Shown here: piece by piece, positions 25,736 to 32,863 of the stretch
Layout of the letters: each line of letters starts with the position of its first letter
Numbering within the stretch: the stretch's first letter is position 1
From: Oscillospiraceae bacterium
Lineage (GTDB): Bacteria > Bacillota > Clostridia > Oscillospirales > Acutalibacteraceae
DNA: 42,255 nt
Direction: 5' to 3'
Assembly (NCBI GenBank): GCA_012520505.1
Contig: JAAYOC010000012.1
Coordinates: 1 to 42,255, forward strand
Position numbers and translations under genes: made by a program
The notes under the pieces: model-generated
What the model was told of the DNA's origin: nothing
Database searches by the model: none
What the model saw: the letters and a program-made list of their open reading frames with translations, nothing else

Positions 25736-25813
25736 TCTGTTGGCTGTAATTATGCCTATGGCAAAAGTTATAAGGATAATAAAACAATAAGTAAATATGA
25801 ATAAATCATCCAT
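25706..25813 (-). CDS. 35-residue membrane peptide, candidate type I toxin
   Basis: On the minus strand an ATG with a strong AAAGGAG site 9 bp upstream opens a 35-codon frame beginning MDDLFIFTY. A run of about 18 hydrophobic residues is followed by a basic tail (NRAKR) and a short polar end. This is the shape of the small holin-like toxins of Gram-positive type I systems (TxpA/Fst/BsrG class). Its 3' third overlaps, in antisense, the small RNA at 25660-25735. The sequence family itself is not one I can name; it is too short for ordinary gene finders. Confidence 0.6.
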   Translation of the reverse strand: MDDLFIFTYCFIILITFAIGIITANRAKRLAPSLS

Positions 25814-25968
25814 AATTACCAGCTCCTTTCATAATATATTTGAAGTAAACCTCTTATATATATGATTAGAACAAGACAGCTATCACTGCTGGTGAGCACA
25901 ACCGTCCTCACAAAAGTTAGTCCTTTGAACAAGCGAGAGACTCTTATTCATGAGAGGAAAACCATTAA

Positions 25969-26085
25969 ATGTCAAACCTTGATATAACTCCTAAAGATTT
26001 GAGTTCATATATGCGATATAGGAAAAGTGATAACTTTTCTCAAATTTTGAACGCAGTGAGTTCAAAATCTCCGGTACTTGCTTGA
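25969..26085 (+). CDS. Possible 38-residue protein or gene remnant
   Basis: ATG with GAGAGG about 10 bp upstream opens 38 codons (MSNLDITPKDLSSYM at the start, SSKSPVLA at the end). Hydrophilic, no motif. It could be a short regulatory peptide or the 3' scrap of an older gene. Weakly supported. Confidence 0.25.
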   Translation: MSNLDITPKDLSSYMRYRKSDNFSQILNAVSSKSPVLA

Positions 26086-26118
26086 ACAATCCGAAGTGGT
26101 AGAAGTGTCGCTTCGCGG

Positions 26119-26138
26119 TATAATAATGTCACTTTGGA
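26119..26138 (+). promoter_or_regulatory. -10 box and operator-like 12-mer of the AlbA_2 gene
   Basis: TATAAT (26119-26124) is followed one base later by ATGTCACTTTGG (26126-26137), which recurs three times inside the gene (27263-27305). No good -35 is seen, which suits an activated or tightly controlled promoter. Confidence 0.45.
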
Positions 26139-26154
26139 AAGAGGTGGTAAGACA

Positions 26155-27489
26155 ATGAATTTTGGAAAAGAAACTGAAACTCTTGAATTTAAAAAATCAA
26201 CGAGTGAGATAAAAACTGCCATGATTTCCATAGTATCTATATTAAACAAGCACGGTATCGGTACATTGTATTTCGGTGTCAAGCCTAATGGTGATATTGT
26301 TGGCCAGGATGTGTCGGAATCGTCTTTAAGGGATGTTTCGAGAGCGGTTTATGAAAACATTAAGCCACAGATATATCCTGTCATTAATGAAGTTGTGATA
26401 GAAGAAAAGCATTTGATTAAGGTTGAATTCAGTGGGGATAGTACACCATATTCCGCAGCCGGCAGATATTATTTGCGAACCGCGGATGAAGACAGAGAGG
26501 TGAGCCCTGCAGAATTAAAGACCTTTTTTGAAGTAAATAGATACCGTATAAAATGGGAAAATGGCAAATCCGACACTTTATCAAAACAAGTTGATGAGAT
26601 TGCAGTAAAATCGTTTTGGCAAAAGGCTATAAGTGTCGGGAGATTACCTGAAGGTCGGTATACAACTCCGATTATTTTAAAAAGGTTTGGTCTTATTAAA
26701 GATGAGTATTTGACAAACGCCGGTGAAGTTCTCTTTGGTGATACAAGACCTGTTTCTCTAAAAGTCGGTATATTTGCATCGAATGAAAAGTTGACAATGC
26801 TTGATATGAAATTATATGAGGACAATATTTATAATCTGTTGAAGACGGCTGAAGAGTATATATTTAAGAATATACGATGGAAAGTTGAAATTATTGAATC
26901 GGAGAGGAGCGAGAACCCTGAAATTCCAACTGCAGTGATAAGAGAAGTTTTAGCTAATAGCTTTGCTCACGCAATGTATGGAAGCAGAACAAACCATGAG
27001 ATATGTATTCATCCGAGTATGATAACTATATATAGCCCAGGAGATTATGCCAGTAGATACAAACCGGAAGAATATGTTAAAGGCAATGTGGAGTCTGAGA
27101 TAAGAAATGTGACAATTTCAAAAATCCTATACTTGAGTAAATACATAGAGCAGTTCGGTAGTGGTTTTAAGAGGATAGATAGCCTATGTAAAGATTCCGG
27201 AATTAAATATTCTTATGAAAATAAAGACAATGGATTTAAATTTATAATATATCGGCCACAGATTCAAAGTGACATTTTGGATGTCACTTTGAATGTCACT
27301 TTGAACGAAACAGAGAAAGCGGTTTATGCTATTTTAAAACAAAAACCGGCTTCTTCAAGAGAAGAAATAGCCGATAAAATTTCTAAAACTGTAAGAACGG
27401 TTCAAAGGGCACTGAATTCTCTTGGAGATAAGGGTTACATTAGACGAATAGGATCTAAACAGAATCCTGTATGGAAATTGCTGAAATAA
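26155..27489 (+). CDS. AlbA_2/Schlafen-type ATP-binding regulator with C-terminal winged helix
   Basis: 444 residues. The N-terminal AlbA_2 domain is seen as ETETLEFKKSTSEI and GTLYFGVKPNGDIVG. The middle has a GHKL-type ATPase segment (VIREVLANSFAHAMYG with the ATP-site N, then IYSPGDY and GSGFKRI). After a linker DVTLNVTLNE, the last ~60 residues form a winged helix (SSREEIADKISKTVRTVQRALNSL). Proteins of this type are annotated as transcriptional regulators or RecG-like ATP-binding proteins and are common in defence islands; their activity is mostly unknown. ATG at 26155 with GAGGTGG 7 bp upstream. Confidence 0.8.
   Translation: MNFGKETETLEFKKSTSEIKTAMISIVSILNKHGIGTLYFGVKPNGDIVGQDVSESSLRDVSRAVYENIKPQIYPVINEVVIEEKHLIKVEFSGDSTPYSAAGRYYLRTADEDREVSPAELKTFFEVNRYRIKWENGKSDTLSKQVDEIAVKSFWQKAISVGRLPEGRYTTPIILKRFGLIKDEYLTNAGEVLFGDTRPVSLKVGIFASNEKLTMLDMKLYEDNIYNLLKTAEEYIFKNIRWKVEIIESERSENPEIPTAVIREVLANSFAHAMYGSRTNHEICIHPSMITIYSPGDYASRYKPEEYVKGNVESEIRNVTISKILYLSKYIEQFGSGFKRIDSLCKDSGIKYSYENKDNGFKFIIYRPQIQSDILDVTLNVTLNETEKAVYAILKQKPASSREEIADKISKTVRTVQRALNSLGDKGYIRRIGSKQNPVWKLLK
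27263..27305. repeat. Inverted plus direct 13-bp repeats inside the AlbA_2 gene
   Basis: TTCAAAGTGACAT (27263-27275) and ATGTCACTTTGAA (27281-27293) form a perfect 13-bp dyad with a 5-bp gap; a third copy follows at 27293-27305, sharing one base. They encode the linker around DVTLNVTLN. Confidence 0.9.
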
Positions 27490-27651
27490 AGGTTGTAAAA
27501 AATTAGAATTAATGGAGAATTTGCTCCTAGTGATGATGAGATAGAAAGTGATAAAGAACCTTAAAATCAAGATTTTTTTACCAAAACTTGAGTCAATTAC
27601 GGCTAAAAGGTTGTACGTATCGGTATTGTGAATCCACCGTATTGTGTTATT

Positions 27652-27738
27652 AGACGAAACTCGGTTTCTATTGACAGTATTTTTAGCATAAGTATGATTA
27701 AATTGTAAGGACGGCGGCTTTGGGCGGCTGTCTTGCGA
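27652..27738. repeat. ~85-bp promoter/sRNA repeat, copy 2
   Basis: Second copy of the 25605-25693 repeat, same orientation, 2.05 kb downstream. Together they bracket the candidate toxin ORF and the AlbA_2 gene. Confidence 0.85.
27656..27698 (+). promoter_or_regulatory. Promoter with upstream dyad, copy 3
   Basis: Dyad GAAAC-TCG-GTTTC (27656-27668), 2 bp, TTGACA (27671-27676), 16 bp, TATGAT (27693-27698). Confidence 0.7.
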
Positions 27739-27790
27739 ATTAAGTGTTGAACTAACACCTAGTCGAAAAGCTAGGTGTTAGTCTTTTTTT
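27705..27790 (+). ncRNA. Solitary small RNA related to the candidate antitoxin RNA
   Basis: Starts after the copy 3 promoter with AAGGACGGCGGCTTTGGGCG, nearly the same 5' segment as the RNA at 25660, and ends at a strong intrinsic terminator. About 86 nt. No small membrane-peptide ORF is found on the opposite strand here, so it may be an orphan antitoxin-like RNA acting in trans. Ends are estimated. Confidence 0.6.
27751..27790 (+). terminator. Intrinsic terminator of the solitary small RNA
   Basis: A perfect 12-bp stem ACTAACACCTAG (27751-27762) with CTAGGTGTTAGT (27771-27782), 8-nt loop, then CTTTTTTTT. Confidence 0.93.
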
Positions 27791-27880
27791 TGTAACCATA
27801 CTGTTATTGAAGCAAGGTACCTTTTGTGTTAAAATAAATTGCTTTTATCTACCAATATTTTTAAAAAATATAAAGAAAGA

Positions 27881-27964
27881 ATGGTTTACTTGATTTGTAA
27901 GCCTGAAAAAAGAACCCTTTATGAAAAATTAGGGTTCGAATATGTAGGGGAATATTATGGCTGA
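27881..27964 (+). pseudogene. Possible 3' remnant of a GNAT acetyltransferase gene
   Basis: 27 codons open at ATG 27881 and read MVYLICKPEKR then LYEKLGFEYVGEYY, close to the C-terminal beta-strand/helix of GNAT N-acetyltransferases (YEKLGF). The frame closes upstream at 27830, so only the tail survives. It overlaps the start of the next gene by 8 bp and could now supply translational coupling. Confidence 0.4.
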
Positions 27965-29480
27965 TGAAATTTTTGCACCACTTAAAAGTGGAACGGACAT
28001 TAGGGGTATTGCTGTAGCAGGAGTTCCTGATGAAGATGTAAATTTGACTGATGAGGTATTATCTGCAATTTCGTATGGATTTGCAACTTGGCTCTATGAA
28101 AATGTAACTCCACAGTATGGAGAACTTTATACTGTGGCAATAGGTCATGATTCGCGTATTTCAGCTGAAAGAATTAAAAATGCAATTTTGCCTCCGCTTC
28201 TTGATTGTGGAATAAACGTTAAGGATTGTGGTCTTTCATCTACTCCTGCAATGTTTATGACGACAGTTGATTTTGAGTGCGATGCAGCAATTGAAATAAC
28301 GGCAAGTCATCATCCTTGGAACAAAAACGGGTTAAAGTTTTTTATTAGAAAAGGTGGACTTGAATCAGCTGATATTTCAGCAATTCTTTCAAATGCTCAG
28401 TATGACATTAAACCTGAACTTCCGGAAGATATGCCAAAGGGAGAGGTTACAGTAGAATCATATATGAATAACTATGCAGCAATGCTTAGAGAAAAGATTT
28501 GTGAAGAAGTAAATGCAGATGATTATGCACGACCTCTTCGTGGTTTTAAAATTGTTGTTGACGCAGGAAATGGCGTTGGTGGTTTCTATGCTGATAAGGT
28601 GCTTGCACCTTTAGGAGCTGATATTGAAGGAAGCCAGTTTTTAGAACCGGATGGTATGTTCCCAAACCATATGCCTAATCCTGAAAATGCTGAAGCTATG
28701 GCGTCTATTTCAGAAGCAGTTCGTAAAAATAATGCGGATTTAGGTATTATTTTTGATACTGATGTTGACCGTGCAGCGTGTGTTGCGTCTGATGGTAAGG
28801 AAATCAATAGAAATGCTCTTATTGCACTAGCTTCAATTATTGCTCTTGAAGGAAATGAAGGTGGAACAATTGTTACCGATTCAGTAACAAGTTCGGGTCT
28901 TAAAGATTTTATAGAAAAAGATCTTGGTGCAAAGCATCATAGATTCAAGCGTGGCTATAAAAATGTTATTAATGAAGCTAAACGTTTAAACCTTGAAGAA
29001 TGTGTAAGTTGCCCTCTTGCAATAGAGACTTCCGGACATGCTGCAATGAGAGAAAACTACTTCCTTGATGATGGTGCATATCTTATGACAAAGATCATTA
29101 TCAAGGCGGCTATTCTTGCTAAAGAAGGTAAAAAACTTGAATCATTGATTGAAAATCTTGTTGAACCACTCGAATCAGCTGAATATAGAATTAAGATTTT
29201 AGACCCTGATTTTAAGGAATATGGAAATAAAGTTATTTCTGACCTGGAACGATATGTAAAAGAAAATGTGGAATACATTTTCGCAACAGATAGTTTTGAA
29301 GGTATTAGAGCAACAAAGCTTTCAGCTGATGGTTGGTTTTTGCTACGTTTATCAGTACATGATCCAATTTTACCGCTCAATATAGAGACAAACAAAGCAG
29401 GTGGCGTAGATGAAATTTTAGTTGACCTTAAAGCTTTTTTGTCAAAATATGATAAGCTTGATGTGTCAGTTTTAGGTTAA
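27957..29480 (+). CDS. Phosphoglucomutase/phosphomannomutase family protein
   Basis: 507-residue alpha-D-phosphohexomutase. The phosphoserine loop TASHHPWNKNG has catalytic S117 (the usual TASHNP has H-P here), the Mg loop is DTDVDR (267-272), and the sugar-specificity loop region has SCPLAIETSGHAA. It interconverts hexose 1- and 6-phosphates; whether glucose or mannose is preferred cannot be told. ATG preceded by AGGGGAA. Followed after 12 bp by larE, so possibly co-transcribed, though no functional link is known. It marks the right edge of the accessory island. Confidence 0.88.
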   Translation: MADEIFAPLKSGTDIRGIAVAGVPDEDVNLTDEVLSAISYGFATWLYENVTPQYGELYTVAIGHDSRISAERIKNAILPPLLDCGINVKDCGLSSTPAMFMTTVDFECDAAIEITASHHPWNKNGLKFFIRKGGLESADISAILSNAQYDIKPELPEDMPKGEVTVESYMNNYAAMLREKICEEVNADDYARPLRGFKIVVDAGNGVGGFYADKVLAPLGADIEGSQFLEPDGMFPNHMPNPENAEAMASISEAVRKNNADLGIIFDTDVDRAACVASDGKEINRNALIALASIIALEGNEGGTIVTDSVTSSGLKDFIEKDLGAKHHRFKRGYKNVINEAKRLNLEECVSCPLAIETSGHAAMRENYFLDDGAYLMTKIIIKAAILAKEGKKLESLIENLVEPLESAEYRIKILDPDFKEYGNKVISDLERYVKENVEYIFATDSFEGIRATKLSADGWFLLRLSVHDPILPLNIETNKAGGVDEILVDLKAFLSKYDKLDVSVLG

Positions 29481-29492
29481 GGGAGTCTTAGC

Positions 29493-30209
29493 TTGAAAAG
29501 TGAAAACTTATTAAAACTTGAAAAAACGATTTTGGAGTTAGCACCTGAGAAAAAAGTAGCACTTGCTTTTTCAAAAGGTGTTGATTCTTCAATTTTGCTT
29601 GAAGTTTTACGCAGATTAGATATGGATGTTTTTACTTTTACCTTTGATACAAACATAGCTCTTGAAATTCCTCAGGTTGCTTTGAACACGAGACAGCGTT
29701 GCTATTTTTGTAAAACTTTAATGCTTTCTACCTTTAAAAAAATAGCCTTCTCCAAAGGATATAATGTGTTTTTTGACGGTACAAATGCGGATGATCTTTT
29801 AGAATTTAGACCGGGTCTTAAAGCAATTAAAGAACAGGGAATATTAAGTCCAATAGCAAAGGCAGGTCTTTCAAAAACAGAACTTCGTGAAATTGGCAAA
29901 GAATTAGGACTTGACTGTGCAGCAGAACCTTCCTCACCTTGTTATCTTACTCGGTTTCCATATGATACTTTGGTAAATATTGAAATGATTAAGGTTGTGG
30001 AAGAGGCGGAAAAATTTCTAAAAGAAAATGGATTTAAACATAATAGAGTTCGTATTCATAAGGAAATTGCCAGAATAGAGGTTCTTGATTTAAAAAGTTT
30101 TTTAGATAAAGCCTTAATAGAAGATTTGCTTCATATTCTTTCACCAATAGGTGTGAAATATATTACTCTTGATATGCTGGGGCTTCGTTCCGGCAGTATG
30201 GATTTATAA
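29493..30209 (+). CDS. larE: LarE, ATP-dependent sacrificial sulfur transferase
   Basis: LarE adenylates the pyridinium dicarboxylate intermediate and inserts sulfur, making the nickel-pincer nucleotide cofactor of lactate racemase-type enzymes. Seen: PP-loop AFSKGVDSS (25-33, with K where most have G), the cysteine pair C70-x-x-C73 in QRCYFCK, and C150 in PSSPCYLTRF at the sulfur-donor position. The three cysteines could instead bind a [4Fe-4S] cluster as in some LarE proteins that recycle sulfide. 238 residues; TTG start with GGGAG 7 bp upstream. First of larE-larB-larC2. Confidence 0.88.
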   Translation: MKSENLLKLEKTILELAPEKKVALAFSKGVDSSILLEVLRRLDMDVFTFTFDTNIALEIPQVALNTRQRCYFCKTLMLSTFKKIAFSKGYNVFFDGTNADDLLEFRPGLKAIKEQGILSPIAKAGLSKTELREIGKELGLDCAAEPSSPCYLTRFPYDTLVNIEMIKVVEEAEKFLKENGFKHNRVRIHKEIARIEVLDLKSFLDKALIEDLLHILSPIGVKYITLDMLGLRSGSMDL

Positions 30210-30246
30210 AGTGTATAAATGTTTATACGGACTGTAAGGAGTTTTT

Positions 30247-30936
30247 ATGGATAAATTTGAAAACTTAAGTGATTATGCTTGCCTGGATTATGACAGAAAG
30301 TCTCGTACCGGTTTTCCGGAAGTAGTTTTTTGTCAGGGTAAAAAAACAGAACATTGTGTAGAAATTCTCAAAAATTTATATAAACGACATAATTTGGTAC
30401 TTGGAACCAGAGTAAATAGGGAACAGTTTGAAGCTATTAAAGAAGCTTTACCAACGGCTGTGTTTCATGAAGAGGCACGTTGTGTTACAATCGGTGAGCC
30501 GGAAAAACTCGTTGGGCGCATAGCTATTTGTACGGCGGGAACAACAGATATTCCTGTTGCGGAAGAGGCGGCAATAACTGCATATATGTGTGGTGCAAAT
30601 GTAGATAAGTTCTACGATGTAGGTGTTGCCGGACTTAATAGATTGCTTGATAAGCTTGATGTAATTCGCAAGGCAAATGCAATCGTTGCAATTGCAGGTA
30701 TGGAAGGTGCATTAGCAACAGTTATTGGCGGTCTTGTTGATGTACCGGTTATTGCAGTACCAACAAGTGTTGGTTACGGTGCAAATTTTGAAGGACTTTC
30801 TGCTCTTCTTGCAATGATTAATTCATGTGCTGCCGGTACATCAGTTGTAAATATTGATAACGGTTTTGGCGCAGGTTACCTAGCAGCTCAAATAAACAGA
30901 GGTTGTGTTACCGGAGGGAAGACTGATGAGAGATGA
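30247..30936 (+). CDS. larB: LarB, P2CMN synthase (nicotinate dinucleotide carboxylase/hydrolase)
   Basis: LarB carboxylates nicotinic acid adenine dinucleotide at C5 and releases AMP, the first step to the nickel-pincer cofactor. It belongs to the PurE-like AIR-carboxylase family, seen in the C-terminal half as CTAGTTDIPVAEEA and GMEGALATVIGGLVDVPVIA followed by PTSVGYG. 229 residues, typical. ATG with AAGGAG upstream; it overlaps the start of larC2 by 11 bp. Confidence 0.92.
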   Translation: MDKFENLSDYACLDYDRKSRTGFPEVVFCQGKKTEHCVEILKNLYKRHNLVLGTRVNREQFEAIKEALPTAVFHEEARCVTIGEPEKLVGRIAICTAGTTDIPVAEEAAITAYMCGANVDKFYDVGVAGLNRLLDKLDVIRKANAIVAIAGMEGALATVIGGLVDVPVIAVPTSVGYGANFEGLSALLAMINSCAAGTSVVNIDNGFGAGYLAAQINRGCVTGGKTDER

Positions 30937-31351
30937 AGTAGTTATTCTTGAAACTAATATTGATGATTCCTCTGCAGAGGAACTTGGATTTTGTTTAAAA
31001 CGACTCTTGAAAATGGGTGCACTTGATGCTTTTTTCACACCAATAGTTATGAAAAAATCTCGCCCTGCTTATTCTTTGACAGTAATTTGTAAACCGGAAG
31101 AGGAAGAAGAACTTGTTAAGATTATCTTTAAACATACCGGTTCAGTAGGGCTTCGTCGCAGAGTTTCCGAGCGCATAATTATGGATAGGGAAAAAACAAA
31201 GGTTGAAACACCATATGGAGTTGTAGATGCTAACAAATTTACATATGAGGATATTGAGAAAATATCTCTTGAATTTGATAGTGTTAAAAAGCTTGCAAAG
31301 AAAAAGAATATAGGTATAACCGGTATTTATAAAAACTATAAAGAACTATAA
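30926..31351 (+). CDS. larC: LarC2-type C-terminal domain of nickel insertase LarC
   Basis: LarC uses CTP to insert nickel into the cofactor. This 141-residue protein matches only the C-terminal LarC2 part: ETNIDDSSAEELG, GALDAFFTPIVMKKSRPA and TGSVGLRRR. The ~270-residue LarC1 part is not upstream in any frame (larB is there) nor downstream. In some bacteria LarC1 and LarC2 are joined by a programmed frameshift; here LarC2 stands alone with its own GGAGGG site 8 bp before ATG 30926. LarC1 may be encoded elsewhere. No LarA racemase is in the window. Confidence 0.82.
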   Translation: MRDEVVILETNIDDSSAEELGFCLKRLLKMGALDAFFTPIVMKKSRPAYSLTVICKPEEEEELVKIIFKHTGSVGLRRRVSERIIMDREKTKVETPYGVVDANKFTYEDIEKISLEFDSVKKLAKKKNIGITGIYKNYKEL

Positions 31352-31420
31352 AGAAATACAAAGAAATATAAAGAACTACAAAGAAATATAAAAAATTACA
31401 GAGAAACATAAATTTATACA
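31331..31420. repeat. Degenerate 10-bp tandem repeat across the larC2 stop
   Basis: About nine units of the form AAGAAMTAYA, each 10 bp, begin inside the last codons of larC2 and continue past its stop. All purine/A-rich on the plus strand. Confidence 0.85.
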
Positions 31421-31463
31421 TATTTGCAAAGTTTTAAAAGTAAAAAATAAAGAGCAATAAAAG

Positions 31464-31499
31464 AGCCCGAAAGCTTGTGCTTTCGGGCTTGTCTTTTTA
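31464..31499. terminator. Terminator between convergent larC2 and minus-strand operon
   Basis: An 11-bp stem AGCCCGAAAGC (31464-31474) with GCTTTCGGGCT (31479-31489), TTGT loop, then TGTCTTTTT. On the minus strand the stem is preceded by A and followed by T-poor sequence, so it serves mainly the plus strand and perhaps both. Confidence 0.9.
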
Positions 31500-31522
31500 A
31501 TGAATAATCAGGCAGGTAGCTT

Positions 31523-32200
31523 TTAATCCAGCATGTATACCCCTGAAGATAGAACAACTATTTCTCTTCCTGCAACTCGAAGGTAACGTAGGACAGGTTC
31601 TTCAAACTTTTTATAGTCAGTTGCAACATAGTTGTCCAGACTGATTTTTTTTATGTTCATTGATGTTTTACAACAGACATAAAGGTTATTTCCAATTCTA
31701 CTTACGGCCATCGGTCTTCCAATAGTGTCGGATTTTATGTTACCAATACGGAAATCTATTCGTTGTAACTTCTTGGAATAGCGTACAATAGCATTTTCAT
31801 CAGGAACAGCACACCAAATAAAGTTGTCTTCCGGGGCACAGCTACGAACCGGACGACCATGATAAGAAAGATCTCCGGTCCAAATGAGTGTACCGGCATA
31901 ATCAAATATACCAATTTCACCGGTAGGGAAGACAACGTTTATATATCCACGAGGACCTTCACATACGGAGCAAGTAATATAGTCTTTTATTTGTGAAGCA
32001 ATTTCTAAATAAGCATGTCCAAATTTGTACTGTGCATAGAAATGACGTCTCACTTTTTGAATTTTGTTTGTTGTAAAGTTGAAAAATCTAAAAGCTAATT
32101 TTAGTTTGCCACGTTCGTCCTTGCCGTCCGGTATAACAACAATGAAACCTTCAGGGTGTGGAACGATGTCAAGTGGCATAAATCCTAGTAATTGTTTCAT
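31523..32200 (-). CDS. Conserved-looking protein of unknown function downstream of rex
   Basis: 225 residues, no signal peptide or membrane segment. The chain is mostly beta with recurring short motifs (GEIGIFDYAGTLIWTGD, NAIVRYSKKLQRIDF, NNLYVCCKTSMNIKKI), suggesting part of a beta-propeller or similar repeat fold. No catalytic motif recognised. ATG with AAGGTG 8 bp upstream; it starts 18 bp after the rex stop and is the last gene of the acn-idh-rex unit. Confidence 0.75.
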   Translation of the reverse strand: MKQLLGFMPLDIVPHPEGFIVVIPDGKDERGKLKLAFRFFNFTTNKIQKVRRHFYAQYKFGHAYLEIASQIKDYITCSVCEGPRGYINVVFPTGEIGIFDYAGTLIWTGDLSYHGRPVRSCAPEDNFIWCAVPDENAIVRYSKKLQRIDFRIGNIKSDTIGRPMAVSRIGNNLYVCCKTSMNIKKISLDNYVATDYKKFEEPVLRYLRVAGREIVVLSSGVYMLD

Positions 32201-32218
32201 TTGTATTACACCTTAAAA

Positions 32219-32863
32219 TTAATCTTTCTTGTCTAGGTTGATTACTCGATAGCAAAGGGTCATAAGGCTGTCATTAAAGTGAACATTTTCAACTGCTACT
32301 TCAGGGTATTTCTCATTGATATTATAATGTGAGAAATTCCAAAAACCTCTAATACCGCAAGTTTTAACATAAGAATCAATGTTTGCAGCTGCTTCTTTGA
32401 ATGGAATACAGAGAATGGCTGCATCTACGTGATTTTCTTTACAAAAATCCTCAAGGTCATCAGCGGACCTAATCGGAAGTCCACGTAATACTTCTCCAAA
32501 AAGAGCTTCCTTTTTGTCAAAAATACCAATAATGTTAAATCCACGTTTTTCAAATTCTATAGATTGGGCTAAGGTTTGTCCAAGATTACCGGCACCAATG
32601 AGAACAGTTTTTAAACCTCTGTCTACGCCGAGAATTTTTCCAATTTCAGCCTGTAGTTTCTCGATGTTATAACCGTAGCCTTGTTGACCGAAACCACCAA
32701 AGCAGTTTAAATCCTGTCTGATTTGCGATGCAGAAATACCCATTCTTTCAGCAAGTTCGCTACTTGAAATTCTAATCATTCCGGTTTGTTTTAAGGAATT
32801 TAAAAAACGAAAATAGCGTGGAAGTCTCCTAATTACGGAGGTTGAAATATATTTTGAGCCCAT
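32219..32863 (-). CDS. rex: Redox-sensing transcriptional repressor Rex
   Basis: Rex binds operators when NADH/NAD+ is low and releases them when NADH rises, controlling fermentation and respiratory genes. 214 residues: N-terminal winged helix (SSSELAERMGISASQIRQDL, GGFGQQGYGY) and C-terminal Rossmann domain with VLIGAGNLGQ (88-96). The ATG at 32863 has AGGAG upstream and shares one base with the idh stop (TAATG), so the two are coupled. Rex-like inverted repeats lie upstream of the first gene of this operon, suggesting autoregulation. Confidence 0.94.
   Translation of the reverse strand: MGSKYISTSVIRRLPRYFRFLNSLKQTGMIRISSSELAERMGISASQIRQDLNCFGGFGQQGYGYNIEKLQAEIGKILGVDRGLKTVLIGAGNLGQTLAQSIEFEKRGFNIIGIFDKKEALFGEVLRGLPIRSADDLEDFCKENHVDAAILCIPFKEAAANIDSYVKTCGIRGFWNFSHYNINEKYPEVAVENVHFNDSLMTLCYRVINLDKKD

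Noticed and set aside
25581-25787. 68-codon minus-strand frame overlapping the small RNA and peptide region
   Set aside because: Different frame from the 35-codon peptide; no ribosome site at its start, and it runs through the promoter repeat.
27500-27590. Possible gene remnant reading INGEFAPSDDEIESDKEP then stop
   Set aside because: Too short, no start or homologue recognised; cannot be told from chance.
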